A DNA stretch of 64,000 nucleotides from Burkholderia diffusa (GTDB lineage Bacteria > Pseudomonadota > Gammaproteobacteria > Burkholderiales > Burkholderiaceae): positions 1,054,001 through 1,118,000 of the forward strand of contig NZ_CP013363.1 in the NCBI RefSeq assembly GCF_001718315.1, given 5' to 3'. The translations under genes and the position numbers were made by a program. Positions 8,470-17,298 of the stretch are shown piece by piece. The notes below the pieces were generated by a model. It was given only the letters and a program-made list of their open reading frames with translations, had not been told where the DNA came from and made no database searches. The stretch's first letter is position 1. Each line of letters opens with the position of its first letter.

Positions 8470-9987
8470 TTAGGGGCCGACGCTCGCGGCGGGCCGGAGG
8501 TTTGCCGTTGCGACGTCGGTTGGCGTGGCGCCGCTCGTCGCGCCGCCGTCCCAGCCGCCGCCGAGCGCCTTCGCGAGAAACACGACGAGCGCCGCGCGCT
8601 GGCCCTGGATCTGCACGGCCTGGCGTTCGCTCGTCAGCAACTGCTGCTGGGCCGTCAGCACGTCGATGAACGGCGTGAGGCCGCCCGCGTAGCGGTCCTG
8701 CGCGAGCGACACGAGCTTGCGCGCGTCGTCGACGGCCGCCGATGCCTGCTGCGCGGCTTCGGCCAGTACCGCCAGGCCCGTCACCGCATTCTGCACCTCC
8801 TGGAACGCGGTGAGCACGGTCTGCCGGTAATTGGCCTGCGCGGCCACGTAGCCGGCCTGCGCGAAATCGACGCCGGCCTTCAGCCTGCCGCCTTCGAACA
8901 GCGGCTGGCTGACCGACGCGCCGACCGACCACAGCAGGGCCGGCACGGTGAACAGCCCGGAGAAGCGCGTCGCGTCCCAGCCGATGTCCGGCGACAGCGC
9001 GATGCGCGGGAAGTACGCGGCGCGCGCGACGCCGATCTGCGCGTTCGCGGCGGCCATCGCGCGCTCGGCCGACGCGACGTCGGGGCGGCGCTGCAGCAGG
9101 TCGCTCGGCATGCCGGTGGGCAGCGCGGGCGCGGTGATCGGCACCACGCGCGGTGGCAGCGCGAAGCCGGGGGCCGGCGTGCCGACCAGCGTCGCGATCG
9201 CGGTCTCGACCTGCGCGCGCTGTTGGATCAGCAGCTGCGCCTGCGTGCGCGTCGCGTCGAGCTGCGCGCGTTGCTGCAGCAGGTCGAGGCCGGACACGGC
9301 GCCGAGATCGTGGCGCGCGCTCACGTAGTCGAGCGCTTTCTGCTGCAGATCGATCGAGCGCTTGACGACGTCGATCTCGCTGTCGAGCTCGCGCAGCGCG
9401 AAATAGCTCGACGCGAGATCGGCGGTCAGCACGAGGCGCGCGTTCGCGAAATCGTCGCGCGCCTGCTCGGAGCTGGCCTGCGCGGATTCGACGCTGCGCC
9501 CCACGCGGCCGAACAGGTCGAGCTCGTAGCTGACGCTTGCGCCGACCTGGATTTCGTTCTGCACGGTCGACATGCTCCGCGTCGCGTAGCTGGTTTGCGG
9601 CCGGTCGCCGGAGATCTTGAAGCGCTGGCCGCTCACGTTCAGGCCGACGGCCGGATATTGCGCGGACGCGACCGATGCGAGCGTCGCCTTTGCCTGGTCG
9701 TAGCGCGCGGCGACGGCCTTCAGGTTCTGGTTGTTGCGCAATGCGTCGGCTTCGAGCGTATCCAGCTGCGCGTCGCCGAACGCGGTCCACCAGGCTGGAT
9801 CGAGCGGCGCGCGGGCCGGCGCGGCCGGGTGCCAGTACGCGTCGGCGGGGTCGAGGCGCCACGTGGCCGGCGTGTCGACGCCGGGGCGCCGGTAGTCCGG
9901 GCCGACGGTGCAGCCGGCAACGGCAGCGACCGCGCCCAGGATTGCCGTGATTGCGGTGGGGCGCAAGCGGGCGCGCGTTGCGCTCAC
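8470..9987 (-). CDS. RND efflux outer membrane lipoprotein (OprM/NodT family)
   Basis: A 505-residue protein with a lipoprotein signal peptide; the lipobox AVAGC places the lipidated cysteine at residue 26, followed by the family motif GPDYRRP. Two repeated outer membrane efflux domains make the trimeric TolC-like channel. The start overlaps the stop of the adaptor gene by 4 bp. It should form the outer membrane part of the tripartite pump encoded by the next two genes. Confidence 0.92.
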   Translation of the reverse strand: MSATRARLRPTAITAILGAVAAVAGCTVGPDYRRPGVDTPATWRLDPADAYWHPAAPARAPLDPAWWTAFGDAQLDTLEADALRNNQNLKAVAARYDQAKATLASVASAQYPAVGLNVSGQRFKISGDRPQTSYATRSMSTVQNEIQVGASVSYELDLFGRVGRSVESAQASSEQARDDFANARLVLTADLASSYFALRELDSEIDVVKRSIDLQQKALDYVSARHDLGAVSGLDLLQQRAQLDATRTQAQLLIQQRAQVETAIATLVGTPAPGFALPPRVVPITAPALPTGMPSDLLQRRPDVASAERAMAAANAQIGVARAAYFPRIALSPDIGWDATRFSGLFTVPALLWSVGASVSQPLFEGGRLKAGVDFAQAGYVAAQANYRQTVLTAFQEVQNAVTGLAVLAEAAQQASAAVDDARKLVSLAQDRYAGGLTPFIDVLTAQQQLLTSERQAVQIQGQRAALVVFLAKALGGGWDGGATSGATPTDVATANLRPAASVGP

Positions 9988-11216
9988 GACTTCGCTCCCT
10001 CGGCGGCCGACGCCGGCTTCACGACGGGGGGCGCCTGCACGATGACCATGTCGCCGTTCGCGAGCGCGTCGCTCGGGTTCGCGACGAGGCGGTCGTTCGG
10101 CGTGAGCGGGCCGTCGACTTCGAGTGTCTGCCCGATCGTGCGCGCGATCGTCACCGCCTTCAGGTGCACCTGGCCGTTCGCGTCGACGGCCGCGACTGTC
10201 GGTCCTTCGGCGCGGAACAGCAGCGTGTTGGCCGGAATCTGCAGGCGGCCGACCGGCGTCATAGGTAGTGTCGCCTGCACGTACGCGCCGGGCAGCAATC
10301 GTCCGTCCGGGTTCGGCAGCGTGATCTCGATCTGCAGCGAGCGCGTCGCGACGTCGATGGCCTGGGACGTGCGCGTAATCGTGCCGTCGAAGGTCTGGCC
10401 CGGCAGCTCGGCCTGTGCCACGCTCACGTGCTGGCCGACCTTCACCTGCTGCGCGTACGCCTGCGGCACCTGCACGTATAGCCGGAGCCGATCGGCCTGC
10501 ACGACCGTGAACAGCGAGCGTCCTGCATTGCCGGAGTTCACGAGGTCGCCGACGTCGACGTTGCGCTGCGTGACGATCCCGTCGATCGGCGCGACGATCC
10601 GCTGGAAGCCCTTCAGTTCGGTGAGCCGGCGCATGTTCGCATCGGCCGCCGCGAGATTCGCGCTGCCCTGGTTGAACGCGCCTTGCCGGTCGTCGAGCTC
10701 CTGCTGCGACACCGCATCGCGCTGGCGCAACTGCTGCGCGCGGTCGAACGACGTCTTCGCGAGCGCGAGCGCGGCCTGCGCCTGCTGGCGCTGTGCGGTG
10801 GCCTGCGCGAGTTCCTGGTTCAGCTCGGGCGTGTCGAGCTCGGCGAGCAGTTGCCCCTGCTTCACGCGCGCGCCGATGTCGGCCTGCCAGCGCAGCACGT
10901 AGCCGCTCGCGCGCGCATAGATCGGCGCCTCGACGAAGCCGCGCAGCGTGCCGGGCAACGTCAGCTTGCCGCCGGTGGCCGCATCGACCGGATGCACGAC
11001 ACTCACGTACTGGCGCGTGTTCTGCTCGGCCACCGCGTCGAGGCGGTGGCGGTTCAGCACGTTGACGACGATCGTGCGTGCGGCGCCCGCGGCCAGCAGC
11101 ACGCCGATCACGATCAGCACGACCCGCCCACGCCGCGACACCGACGTGCGCGTCGGCAGGTGCATGCCGTGTTCGTCCACCTGGATGCCGACGGAGCTGT
11201 GATGTTTCTCTTCCAT
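9984..11216 (-). CDS. RND efflux periplasmic adaptor (membrane fusion protein)
   Basis: A 410-residue HlyD/AcrA-type protein with one N-terminal membrane anchor at about residues 29-50 rather than a cleaved signal, then a lipoyl half-motif, a coiled-coil hairpin rich in Gln and Ala (residues ~110-180), and beta-barrel and membrane-proximal domains (APIDGIVTQRNVDVGDLV). It bridges the RND pump and the channel. It lies 32 bp downstream of the pump gene. A His-rich stretch near the N-terminus (EEKHHSS) is cytoplasmic and of unknown meaning. Confidence 0.92.
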   Translation of the reverse strand: MEEKHHSSVGIQVDEHGMHLPTRTSVSRRGRVVLIVIGVLLAAGAARTIVVNVLNRHRLDAVAEQNTRQYVSVVHPVDAATGGKLTLPGTLRGFVEAPIYARASGYVLRWQADIGARVKQGQLLAELDTPELNQELAQATAQRQQAQAALALAKTSFDRAQQLRQRDAVSQQELDDRQGAFNQGSANLAAADANMRRLTELKGFQRIVAPIDGIVTQRNVDVGDLVNSGNAGRSLFTVVQADRLRLYVQVPQAYAQQVKVGQHVSVAQAELPGQTFDGTITRTSQAIDVATRSLQIEITLPNPDGRLLPGAYVQATLPMTPVGRLQIPANTLLFRAEGPTVAAVDANGQVHLKAVTIARTIGQTLEVDGPLTPNDRLVANPSDALANGDMVIVQAPPVVKPASAAEGAKS

Positions 11217-11248
11217 GAATTGACCGGTTTATAGGCTAGGGGCGAAAG

Positions 11249-14200
11249 TCAGTGTCCGGCCTGGCGCGCGCGTCGGCGGGCCAGCCGCGAATGCACGCCG
11301 CCGAATACCAGCGGCACGAACAGCAGCGTCGAAACGGTGGCGAACAGCAGGCCGCCGATCACCGCGCGGCCGAGCGGCGCGTTCTGCTCGGCGCCTTCGC
11401 CGAGACCGAGCGCCATCGGCACCATCCCGATGATCATCGCGAGCGCCGTCATCAGCACCGGGCGGATCCGCGTCGCGCCGGCCTCCAGCGCGGCCGTGAG
11501 CGGCGGCGCGCCGGCGGCGAGGCGTTGGCGCGCGAACGAGACGACCAGGATGCTGTTCGCGGTCGCGACGCCCACCGTCATGATCGCGCCCGTCAGCGCG
11601 GGCACGCTCAGGTGCGTGCCGGTGATGAACAGCATCCACGCGATGCCGGCGAGTGCGGCCGGCATCGCGCTGATGATGATCAGCGGATCGAGCCACGACT
11701 GGAAGTTCACGACGATCAGCAGGTAGACGAGCACGATCGCCATGGCGACGCCTGCGCCGAGACCGATGTACGACGTGCGCATCGTCTCGACCTGGCCGCG
11801 CACCGTGAGATCGGTGCCCCGCGGCAGCGTCGCGCGCGCATCGGACACGATCCCGTCGATCGCGCCCGAGACCGAGCCGAGGTCGCGGCCCTCGACGCTC
11901 ACGTACAGGTCGATCGCCGGGCGGATGTTGTAATGCGTAATCACGGCCGGGTTCGAGACGGGATGGATCCGCACGAGATTGCCGAGCAGCTGCAGCGGCA
12001 TGCCCGTGCGCCCGCTCGCGGAAATCGGCGTGCCGAGCAGGTCGTCGATCGACGCGATGTTGTATTGCGGGGTCTGGATCTGCAGCGGGTACTGGACGCC
12101 GGTGCGCGGGCTGATCCAGAACGACGGGGTCGTCTGGGAACTGCCGGACAGCGAGATCAGCATGTTCTGCGCGACGTTCTGCGCGGAAAGGCTGAGCTGC
12201 TGCATGCGCGTACGGTCCATGTCGGCCACCAGGGTCGGTTCGTCGTTGCGCTGCAGTACGTGCACGTCGACGGTGCCGGGGATTTGCCTGATCTTTTTCA
12301 TCAGGCTGCTCGCGATAGCCATGTTACTCGCGAGATCGTTGCCGAGCACCTGCACGTCGATCGCGGCCGGCTGGCCGAAGTTGAGGATCTGCGTGATGAT
12401 GTCCGACGGCTGGAAGAAAAACTCGACGCCGGGGAAGCGCTGCGGCAGCAGCGTACGCAGCGTCTGCACGTAGTGCTGGGTCGAGCGATGGCCCGGCTTC
12501 AGCGCGATCATCAGTTCGCCGTCGAGCGTGCCGATCGTGCCGCTGTTGCTGTACGACAGGTTGATGCCGCTCACCGGCAACCCGAGGTTGTCGACGATCG
12601 CGCCGAGCTCGTCGGGCGGAACGGCTTCGCGGATCACGCGCTCGACCTGGTCGGCGAGGCGGGCGGTCTCCTCGATCCGGTAGCCGGTCGGCGCGCGCAT
12701 GTGCAGCCGGATGTTGCCGGAATCGGCGTTCGGGAAGAAGTCGCGGCCGAGCACGAACACGAGGCCGGTAGACAGCACGCAAAAGCCGAGGAAGCACGTC
12801 GCGTAGAAACGGCGGCGCACCAGCAGGATGCTGAGCAGCACGATGTACCACGCGCGCAGCCGCTCGAACGCGGCGTTGAACGCGTGATGCAGGCGCGCGA
12901 AACGCGACGTCGATTGATCGGGGCCGGTGCTCGCTTGCTGCGGGCGGAACAGCAGCATCGCGAGCGTCGGCACGAGCGTGCGCGACAGCACGTAGGACGC
13001 GAGCATCGCGAACACCACGGCTTCGGCGAGCGGCACGAACAGGAACCGCGCGACGCCCGTCAGGAAGAACATCGGCACGAACACGATGCAGATGCACAGC
13101 GTCGACACGAACGCGGGCACCGCGATCTCGCCCGCACCTTCGAGAATCGCATCGTGCAGATTGGTGCCGAGATGCAGGTGTCGCTCGATGTTCTCGATCG
13201 TGACGGTCGCGTCGTCGACCAGAATGCCCACCGCGAGCGCGAGCCCGCCGAGCGTCATGATGTTGATGGTCTCGCCGAGCGCGGCGAGCGCGATCAGCGA
13301 CGTGAAGATCGACAGCGGAATCGAGATCGCGATGATCAGCGTGCTGCGCCAGTTGCCGAGGAACAGCAGGATCATCATCGCGGTCAGCACGGCCGCGATC
13401 AGCGCCTCGTGGATCACGCCCTGCACGGCGGCGGTGACGAACACCGACTGGTCGAACAGCGGCGTGATCGTGAGCCCTTCGGGCAGCGTCGGAATCACCT
13501 TCGGCAGCAGCGCTTTCAGGTCCGACACGACCTTCAGCGTCGACGCGTCGCCGGTCTTCAGGATCGACATCAGCACGCCGCGCTGGCCGTTCTGGCGCAC
13601 CACGTTGGTCTGCGGCGCGAAGCCGTCGCGCACCGACGCGACTTCGCGCAGGTAGGTCGTCGCGCCATTGACGGTCTGGACCGGCAGGCCGCTGATGTCG
13701 GCGACCGTGTCGGCCGACGCGTTCGTGTCGATCCGGTATTCGGTCTGGCCCATCTTGGCGGTGCCGGTCGGCAGCACGAGGTTCTGCGCGTTGACCGCGT
13801 TCACGATGTCGGCGGGCGTGAGGCCCTTCGCGAGCAGCGCTTGCGGATCGAGGTCGATCGCGACCACGCGCGTGCGGCCGCCGTACGGGAACGGGATCTG
13901 CGCGCCCGGGATCGTGATCAGTTGCGGCCGCAGGAAATTGAGCGCGATGTCGGCGAGCGACTGTTCGCTGAGCGTCTTGCTGGACAACCCGAGCTGGATC
14001 ACCGGAATGCTCGACGCCGAATAGGTAATCACGAGCGGCGGCGTCGCGCCCTGCGGCATCTGCCGCACGATCGCCTGCGCGGACGAGACCGTCTGCGCGA
14101 TCGCGGTCTGCACGTTCGCGCCGGGCTGCAGGAACACCTTCACGACCGCGATGCCGGGCAGCGACGTCGACTCGATGTGCTGGATGTTGTTGACGGTCGT

Positions 14201-14416
14201 CGTCAGGATCCGTTCATGGACGGCCGTGATCCGGTTGGTCATCTCCTTCGCGGAGAAGCCGTTGTAATTCCAGATCACGCTGATGACGGGTATGTTGACC
14301 GCCGGCAGGACGTCGACTGGCGTGCGCATCAGCGCAAGCGGGGTGGCCAGCACGATCATGATGGCCATCACGATGAACGTGTAGGGGCGCCTGAGCGCGA
14401 GATTGACGATCCACAT
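11249..14416 (-). CDS. RND family efflux pump, inner membrane subunit
   Basis: A 1055-residue transporter of usual AcrB/MdtB length. It has an N-terminal transmembrane helix, two large periplasmic loops and twelve predicted helices. The fourth helix has the proton-relay pair in GILVDDATVTIENIERH, and the loop near residue 70 has the family pattern. It is the first gene of a five-gene unit (pump, adaptor, channel, regulator, kinase) transcribed leftwards. The CusS-like sensor could mean metal export, but the pump lacks the typical CzcA features I would expect, so a drug or organic substrate is at least as likely. Confidence 0.92.
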   Translation of the reverse strand: MWIVNLALRRPYTFIVMAIMIVLATPLALMRTPVDVLPAVNIPVISVIWNYNGFSAKEMTNRITAVHERILTTTVNNIQHIESTSLPGIAVVKVFLQPGANVQTAIAQTVSSAQAIVRQMPQGATPPLVITYSASSIPVIQLGLSSKTLSEQSLADIALNFLRPQLITIPGAQIPFPYGGRTRVVAIDLDPQALLAKGLTPADIVNAVNAQNLVLPTGTAKMGQTEYRIDTNASADTVADISGLPVQTVNGATTYLREVASVRDGFAPQTNVVRQNGQRGVLMSILKTGDASTLKVVSDLKALLPKVIPTLPEGLTITPLFDQSVFVTAAVQGVIHEALIAAVLTAMMILLFLGNWRSTLIIAISIPLSIFTSLIALAALGETINIMTLGGLALAVGILVDDATVTIENIERHLHLGTNLHDAILEGAGEIAVPAFVSTLCICIVFVPMFFLTGVARFLFVPLAEAVVFAMLASYVLSRTLVPTLAMLLFRPQQASTGPDQSTSRFARLHHAFNAAFERLRAWYIVLLSILLVRRRFYATCFLGFCVLSTGLVFVLGRDFFPNADSGNIRLHMRAPTGYRIEETARLADQVERVIREAVPPDELGAIVDNLGLPVSGINLSYSNSGTIGTLDGELMIALKPGHRSTQHYVQTLRTLLPQRFPGVEFFFQPSDIITQILNFGQPAAIDVQVLGNDLASNMAIASSLMKKIRQIPGTVDVHVLQRNDEPTLVADMDRTRMQQLSLSAQNVAQNMLISLSGSSQTTPSFWISPRTGVQYPLQIQTPQYNIASIDDLLGTPISASGRTGMPLQLLGNLVRIHPVSNPAVITHYNIRPAIDLYVSVEGRDLGSVSGAIDGIVSDARATLPRGTDLTVRGQVETMRTSYIGLGAGVAMAIVLVYLLIVVNFQSWLDPLIIISAMPAALAGIAWMLFITGTHLSVPALTGAIMTVGVATANSILVVSFARQRLAAGAPPLTAALEAGATRIRPVLMTALAMIIGMVPMALGLGEGAEQNAPLGRAVIGGLLFATVSTLLFVPLVFGGVHSRLARRRARQAGH

Positions 14417-14583
14417 GGAGGCAGCGGGACAGGCGGTGGTCAGGCGGCGGTGAAGGGAACCCGAATGATAGGCGTCGCGGCGGAACGGGTCACTGACGCG
14501 AAACTGGCGGAATTGTCAGGTTGGGGCGGGGCAGCAAAAGGCCGATTCGTCGGATGAAAGGCGCGGGGACGCGGGCATCCGGA

Positions 14584-14624
14584 AACCGTCGCCGCACCAC
14601 GCGCATGCCGCGCCGGCGACGGTT
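14584..14624 (-). terminator. Possible terminator after the Crp/Fnr-type gene
   Basis: Inverted repeat with 10-bp arms (AACCGTCGCC and its complement) and a 21-nt loop, 19 bp beyond the end of the gene at 14643. Only a short T run follows on the minus strand, so rho-independent action is uncertain. Confidence 0.35.
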
Positions 14625-14642
14625 CCGCGCATCGGACGTCGC

Positions 14643-15452
14643 TCAGATCTGCTCCATCCCGACCCGCGCGAGCGCGGCCAGATCGACGACCTCGATCTGG
14701 TTGTACGCGAGCCGCAGCACGCCGAGTTTCTCGAGCTGCTGCAACGCCTGGTTGATCCGCTGCCGCGACACGCCGACGAGCATTCCCAGTTCCTCCTGCG
14801 AAATCGCGAGCGACGGGCCGGTGTCCGGGTACAGCGCGGGGTTGAACAACTGCGCGAGCGCCTGCGCGACGCGCGCGTCGACATCGAGCAGCCGGCTGTT
14901 CTGGATCGACGCGATGAACTCACCCATCCGGTTGTTCAATTGATGGATCACGAACCGCGTGAACGGCAGGCTCGTATCGAGCAGCGCATGGAACGTGTCG
15001 ACCGGGACGAACAGCACGACCGAGCGCTGGACGGCGACGACTTCGTACTTGCGCAACTCGCGCTTGATCACGCTGCCTTCGCCGAACCAGCCGCCCGACG
15101 GCACGCCGGAAAACGTGCAGCCGCGCCCCGACGCGTTGAAGATCGCCAGCTTCAGCAATCCGCGATGCACGCCGATCCAGTATTCGGACGGCGCGAGCCG
15201 CTGCGCGATCACGTCGCCGGCTTCGTGCCTTTCGGCATGGGACTGCGCGAGCACGAGCGCCTGGTGTTCCGGCGCCAGCGCGCGGAACCACGCGCACTGG
15301 CCGAACAGCACGGACAGGGCGGGCAACGGGCCCGGTTCGAGCGGCGTGTCGGCCGGCGGGTGATCCGGCATGGCGGCCGCGTCGGGCGGCGCAACGGGGT
15401 GATCGTGCATGGATGCGGGTTTGCGAGGATAGGGATAACGCGCAGCGTTCAT
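14643..15452 (-). CDS. Crp/Fnr family transcriptional regulator
   Basis: A 269-residue protein. After a Pro-rich ~45-residue N-terminal extension comes a cyclic-nucleotide-binding-type domain (residues ~50-170) and a C-terminal winged helix with SQEELGMLVGVSRQRINQAL as the DNA-reading helix. No Cys cluster of the Fnr type is seen at the N-terminus, so direct oxygen sensing through an iron-sulphur cluster is unlikely. It diverges from an acyl-CoA synthetase gene, with an FNR-like box in the 154-bp gap, and may regulate it. Confidence 0.88.
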   Translation of the reverse strand: MNAARYPYPRKPASMHDHPVAPPDAAAMPDHPPADTPLEPGPLPALSVLFGQCAWFRALAPEHQALVLAQSHAERHEAGDVIAQRLAPSEYWIGVHRGLLKLAIFNASGRGCTFSGVPSGGWFGEGSVIKRELRKYEVVAVQRSVVLFVPVDTFHALLDTSLPFTRFVIHQLNNRMGEFIASIQNSRLLDVDARVAQALAQLFNPALYPDTGPSLAISQEELGMLVGVSRQRINQALQQLEKLGVLRLAYNQIEVVDLAALARVGMEQI

Positions 15453-15513
15453 CGGGCACTCTGTCGTTTCGATGACAGACGGCTCACAATAGCGCCCGTT
15501 AGGCTATCGGCAA

Positions 15514-15527
15514 TTGAACCACATCAA
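15514..15527 (+). promoter_or_regulatory. FNR/Crp-family binding site candidate
   Basis: The sequence TTGAACCACATCAA fits the TTGA-N6-TCAA pattern and differs from the FNR/Anr consensus TTGAT-N4-ATCAA at one arm base. It lies between the divergent Crp/Fnr-type regulator and the acyl-CoA synthetase, 80 bp before the synthetase start. Confidence 0.55.
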
Positions 15528-15606
15528 AACCGATCGGGGTGCATGCACGCCGGCCGGATACGAGACCGACGCCCGCGCCGGTCGACAGAAAACGGGAGAC
15601 AGGATC

Positions 15607-17259
15607 ATGACGCAGATGTTCGAGGCCGGACTCGGCCGCCGCGATGCCAACTACGTGCCGCTCACGCCGATCGACTTTCTGGTCCGCGCGGCCGAAGTCT
15701 ACGGCGCGCGTCTCGCGATCGTGCACGGCGACGTGCGGCGCACGTGGGGCGAGACGTACACGCGCGCGAAGCAGCTCGCCAGCGCGCTCGCGCAGGCGGG
15801 CGTCGCCCGCGGCGAGACGGTCGCGGCGCTGCTGCCGAACATCCCGGCGATGGTCGAGGCGCACTTCGGCGTGCCGATGGCCGGCGCCGTGCTCAACACG
15901 ATCAACACGCGGCTCGACATTGCGTCGGTGCTGTTCATGCTGCGTCACGGCGAAGCGAAGGTGCTGATCGTCGATACCGAATACGCGGAGCTCGCGCATC
16001 GCGCGGCGCTCGAAGTGCCGGGCCTGAAGATCGTCAGCGTCGCGGACGCGATGCCGGCCGACCCCGCCCGCTTCGCCGGCGCGATCGACTACGAGGCGTT
16101 CGTCGCGGGCGGCGACCCCGACTACGCATGGACGCTGCCCGCCGACGAGTGGGAGGCGATCGCGCTGAACTACACGTCCGGCACGACCGGCGACCCGAAG
16201 GGCGTCGTCTATCACCATCGCGGCGCGTATCTCGCGGCGATCAGCAACATCCTCGAATGGGACATGCCGAAGCACGCGGTCTATCTGTGGACGCTGCCGA
16301 TGTTCCACTGCAACGGCTGGTGCTTCCCGTGGGCCGTCGCGGCGCGCGCGGGCGTGAACGTGTGCCTGCGCAAGTTCGATGCGAAGACTGTGTTCGACCT
16401 GATCCGCCGCGAACGCATCACGCATTACTGCGGCGCGCCGATCGTGCAGAGCGCGATCGCGAATGCGCCGGCCGAGTTCCGCGCAGGCATCGATCACACG
16501 GTGCACGCGATGGTCGCCGGCGCCGCGCCCGCGCCGGCCGTGATCGCGAAGATGAAGGAGATCGGCTTCGACCTGCTGCACGTGTATGGATTGACCGAGG
16601 TCTACGGCCCGGCGACCGTATGCGCGAAGCAGGCGCACTGGGACGCGCTGCCCGACGACGAGCGCGCGCGGCTCAATGCGCGCCAGGGCGTGCGCTATCA
16701 CCTGGAAGCGGGCGCGACGGTGCTCGACCCGGACACGATGGCGCCGGTGCCGGCCGACGGCGAGACGCTCGGCGAGATCATGTTCCGCGGCAACATCTGC
16801 ATGAAGGGCTACCTGAAGAACCCGCACGCGACGGACGAGGCATTCCACGGCGGCTGGTTCCACACGGGCGATCTCGGCGTGCTGACGCCTGACGGCTATA
16901 TCCGCATCAAGGATCGCCGCAAGGACATCATCATTTCCGGCGGCGAGAACATCTCGAGCATCGAGGTCGAGGATGCGCTGTACCGGCATCCGGCCGTCGA
17001 GGTTGCCGCGGTGGTCGCAATGCCCGATCCGAAATGGGGCGAGGTGCCGTGCGCGTTCGTCGAGCTGCGCAACGGAATGAGCGCGACCGAGGAGGAGATC
17101 GTCGCGCACTGCCGGCAGTTGCTCGCGGGTTTCAAGGTGCCGAAGGTCGTGCGCTTCGGCGAGCTGCCGAAGACGTCGACCGGCAAGATCCAGAAATTCC
17201 AGTTGCGCAACGCGGTCGGCTCGGACAAGGCGATCGACCTGGCGGGAGACAAGAAGTAA
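15607..17259 (+). CDS. Acyl-CoA synthetase (AMP-forming)
   Basis: A 550-residue enzyme of the ANL superfamily that activates a carboxylic acid with ATP and CoA. The AMP-binding P-loop is YTSGTTGDPKGV, the GWFHTGDLG motif and the hinge DRRKDIIISGGENIS follow, and the C-terminal catalytic Lys is in TSTGKIQKF. Similarity is to the medium-chain AlkK-like branch, but the chain length cannot be read from the sequence. GGGAGAC precedes the ATG; the frame is open further upstream without support. A divergent Crp/Fnr-type regulator and FNR-like box suggest control by oxygen or a related signal. Confidence 0.88.
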   Translation: MTQMFEAGLGRRDANYVPLTPIDFLVRAAEVYGARLAIVHGDVRRTWGETYTRAKQLASALAQAGVARGETVAALLPNIPAMVEAHFGVPMAGAVLNTINTRLDIASVLFMLRHGEAKVLIVDTEYAELAHRAALEVPGLKIVSVADAMPADPARFAGAIDYEAFVAGGDPDYAWTLPADEWEAIALNYTSGTTGDPKGVVYHHRGAYLAAISNILEWDMPKHAVYLWTLPMFHCNGWCFPWAVAARAGVNVCLRKFDAKTVFDLIRRERITHYCGAPIVQSAIANAPAEFRAGIDHTVHAMVAGAAPAPAVIAKMKEIGFDLLHVYGLTEVYGPATVCAKQAHWDALPDDERARLNARQGVRYHLEAGATVLDPDTMAPVPADGETLGEIMFRGNICMKGYLKNPHATDEAFHGGWFHTGDLGVLTPDGYIRIKDRRKDIIISGGENISSIEVEDALYRHPAVEVAAVVAMPDPKWGEVPCAFVELRNGMSATEEEIVAHCRQLLAGFKVPKVVRFGELPKTSTGKIQKFQLRNAVGSDKAIDLAGDKK

Positions 17260-17298
17260 CCGACGCGACCGGGCGGTTGCCCGGTCGTTCGTCGTCGG

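Noticed and set aside
7757..9862. Upstream extension of the kinase reading frame through the regulator and channel genes
   Set aside because: The translation before the Met at 7756 is Arg-rich with no known domain. The kinase starts naturally with its first membrane helix, coupled to the regulator stop.
7759..10902. A very long open frame on the plus strand opposite the efflux operon
   Set aside because: High-GC coding DNA leaves antisense frames open. The product is Arg/His/Ala-rich without family similarity, while the opposite strand has clear channel, adaptor and regulator genes.
11252..14557. A 1101-codon open frame opposite the RND pump gene
   Set aside because: Same cause; the product is a charged, low-complexity Arg/Asp/His-rich sequence, and the RND pump on the minus strand is unmistakable.
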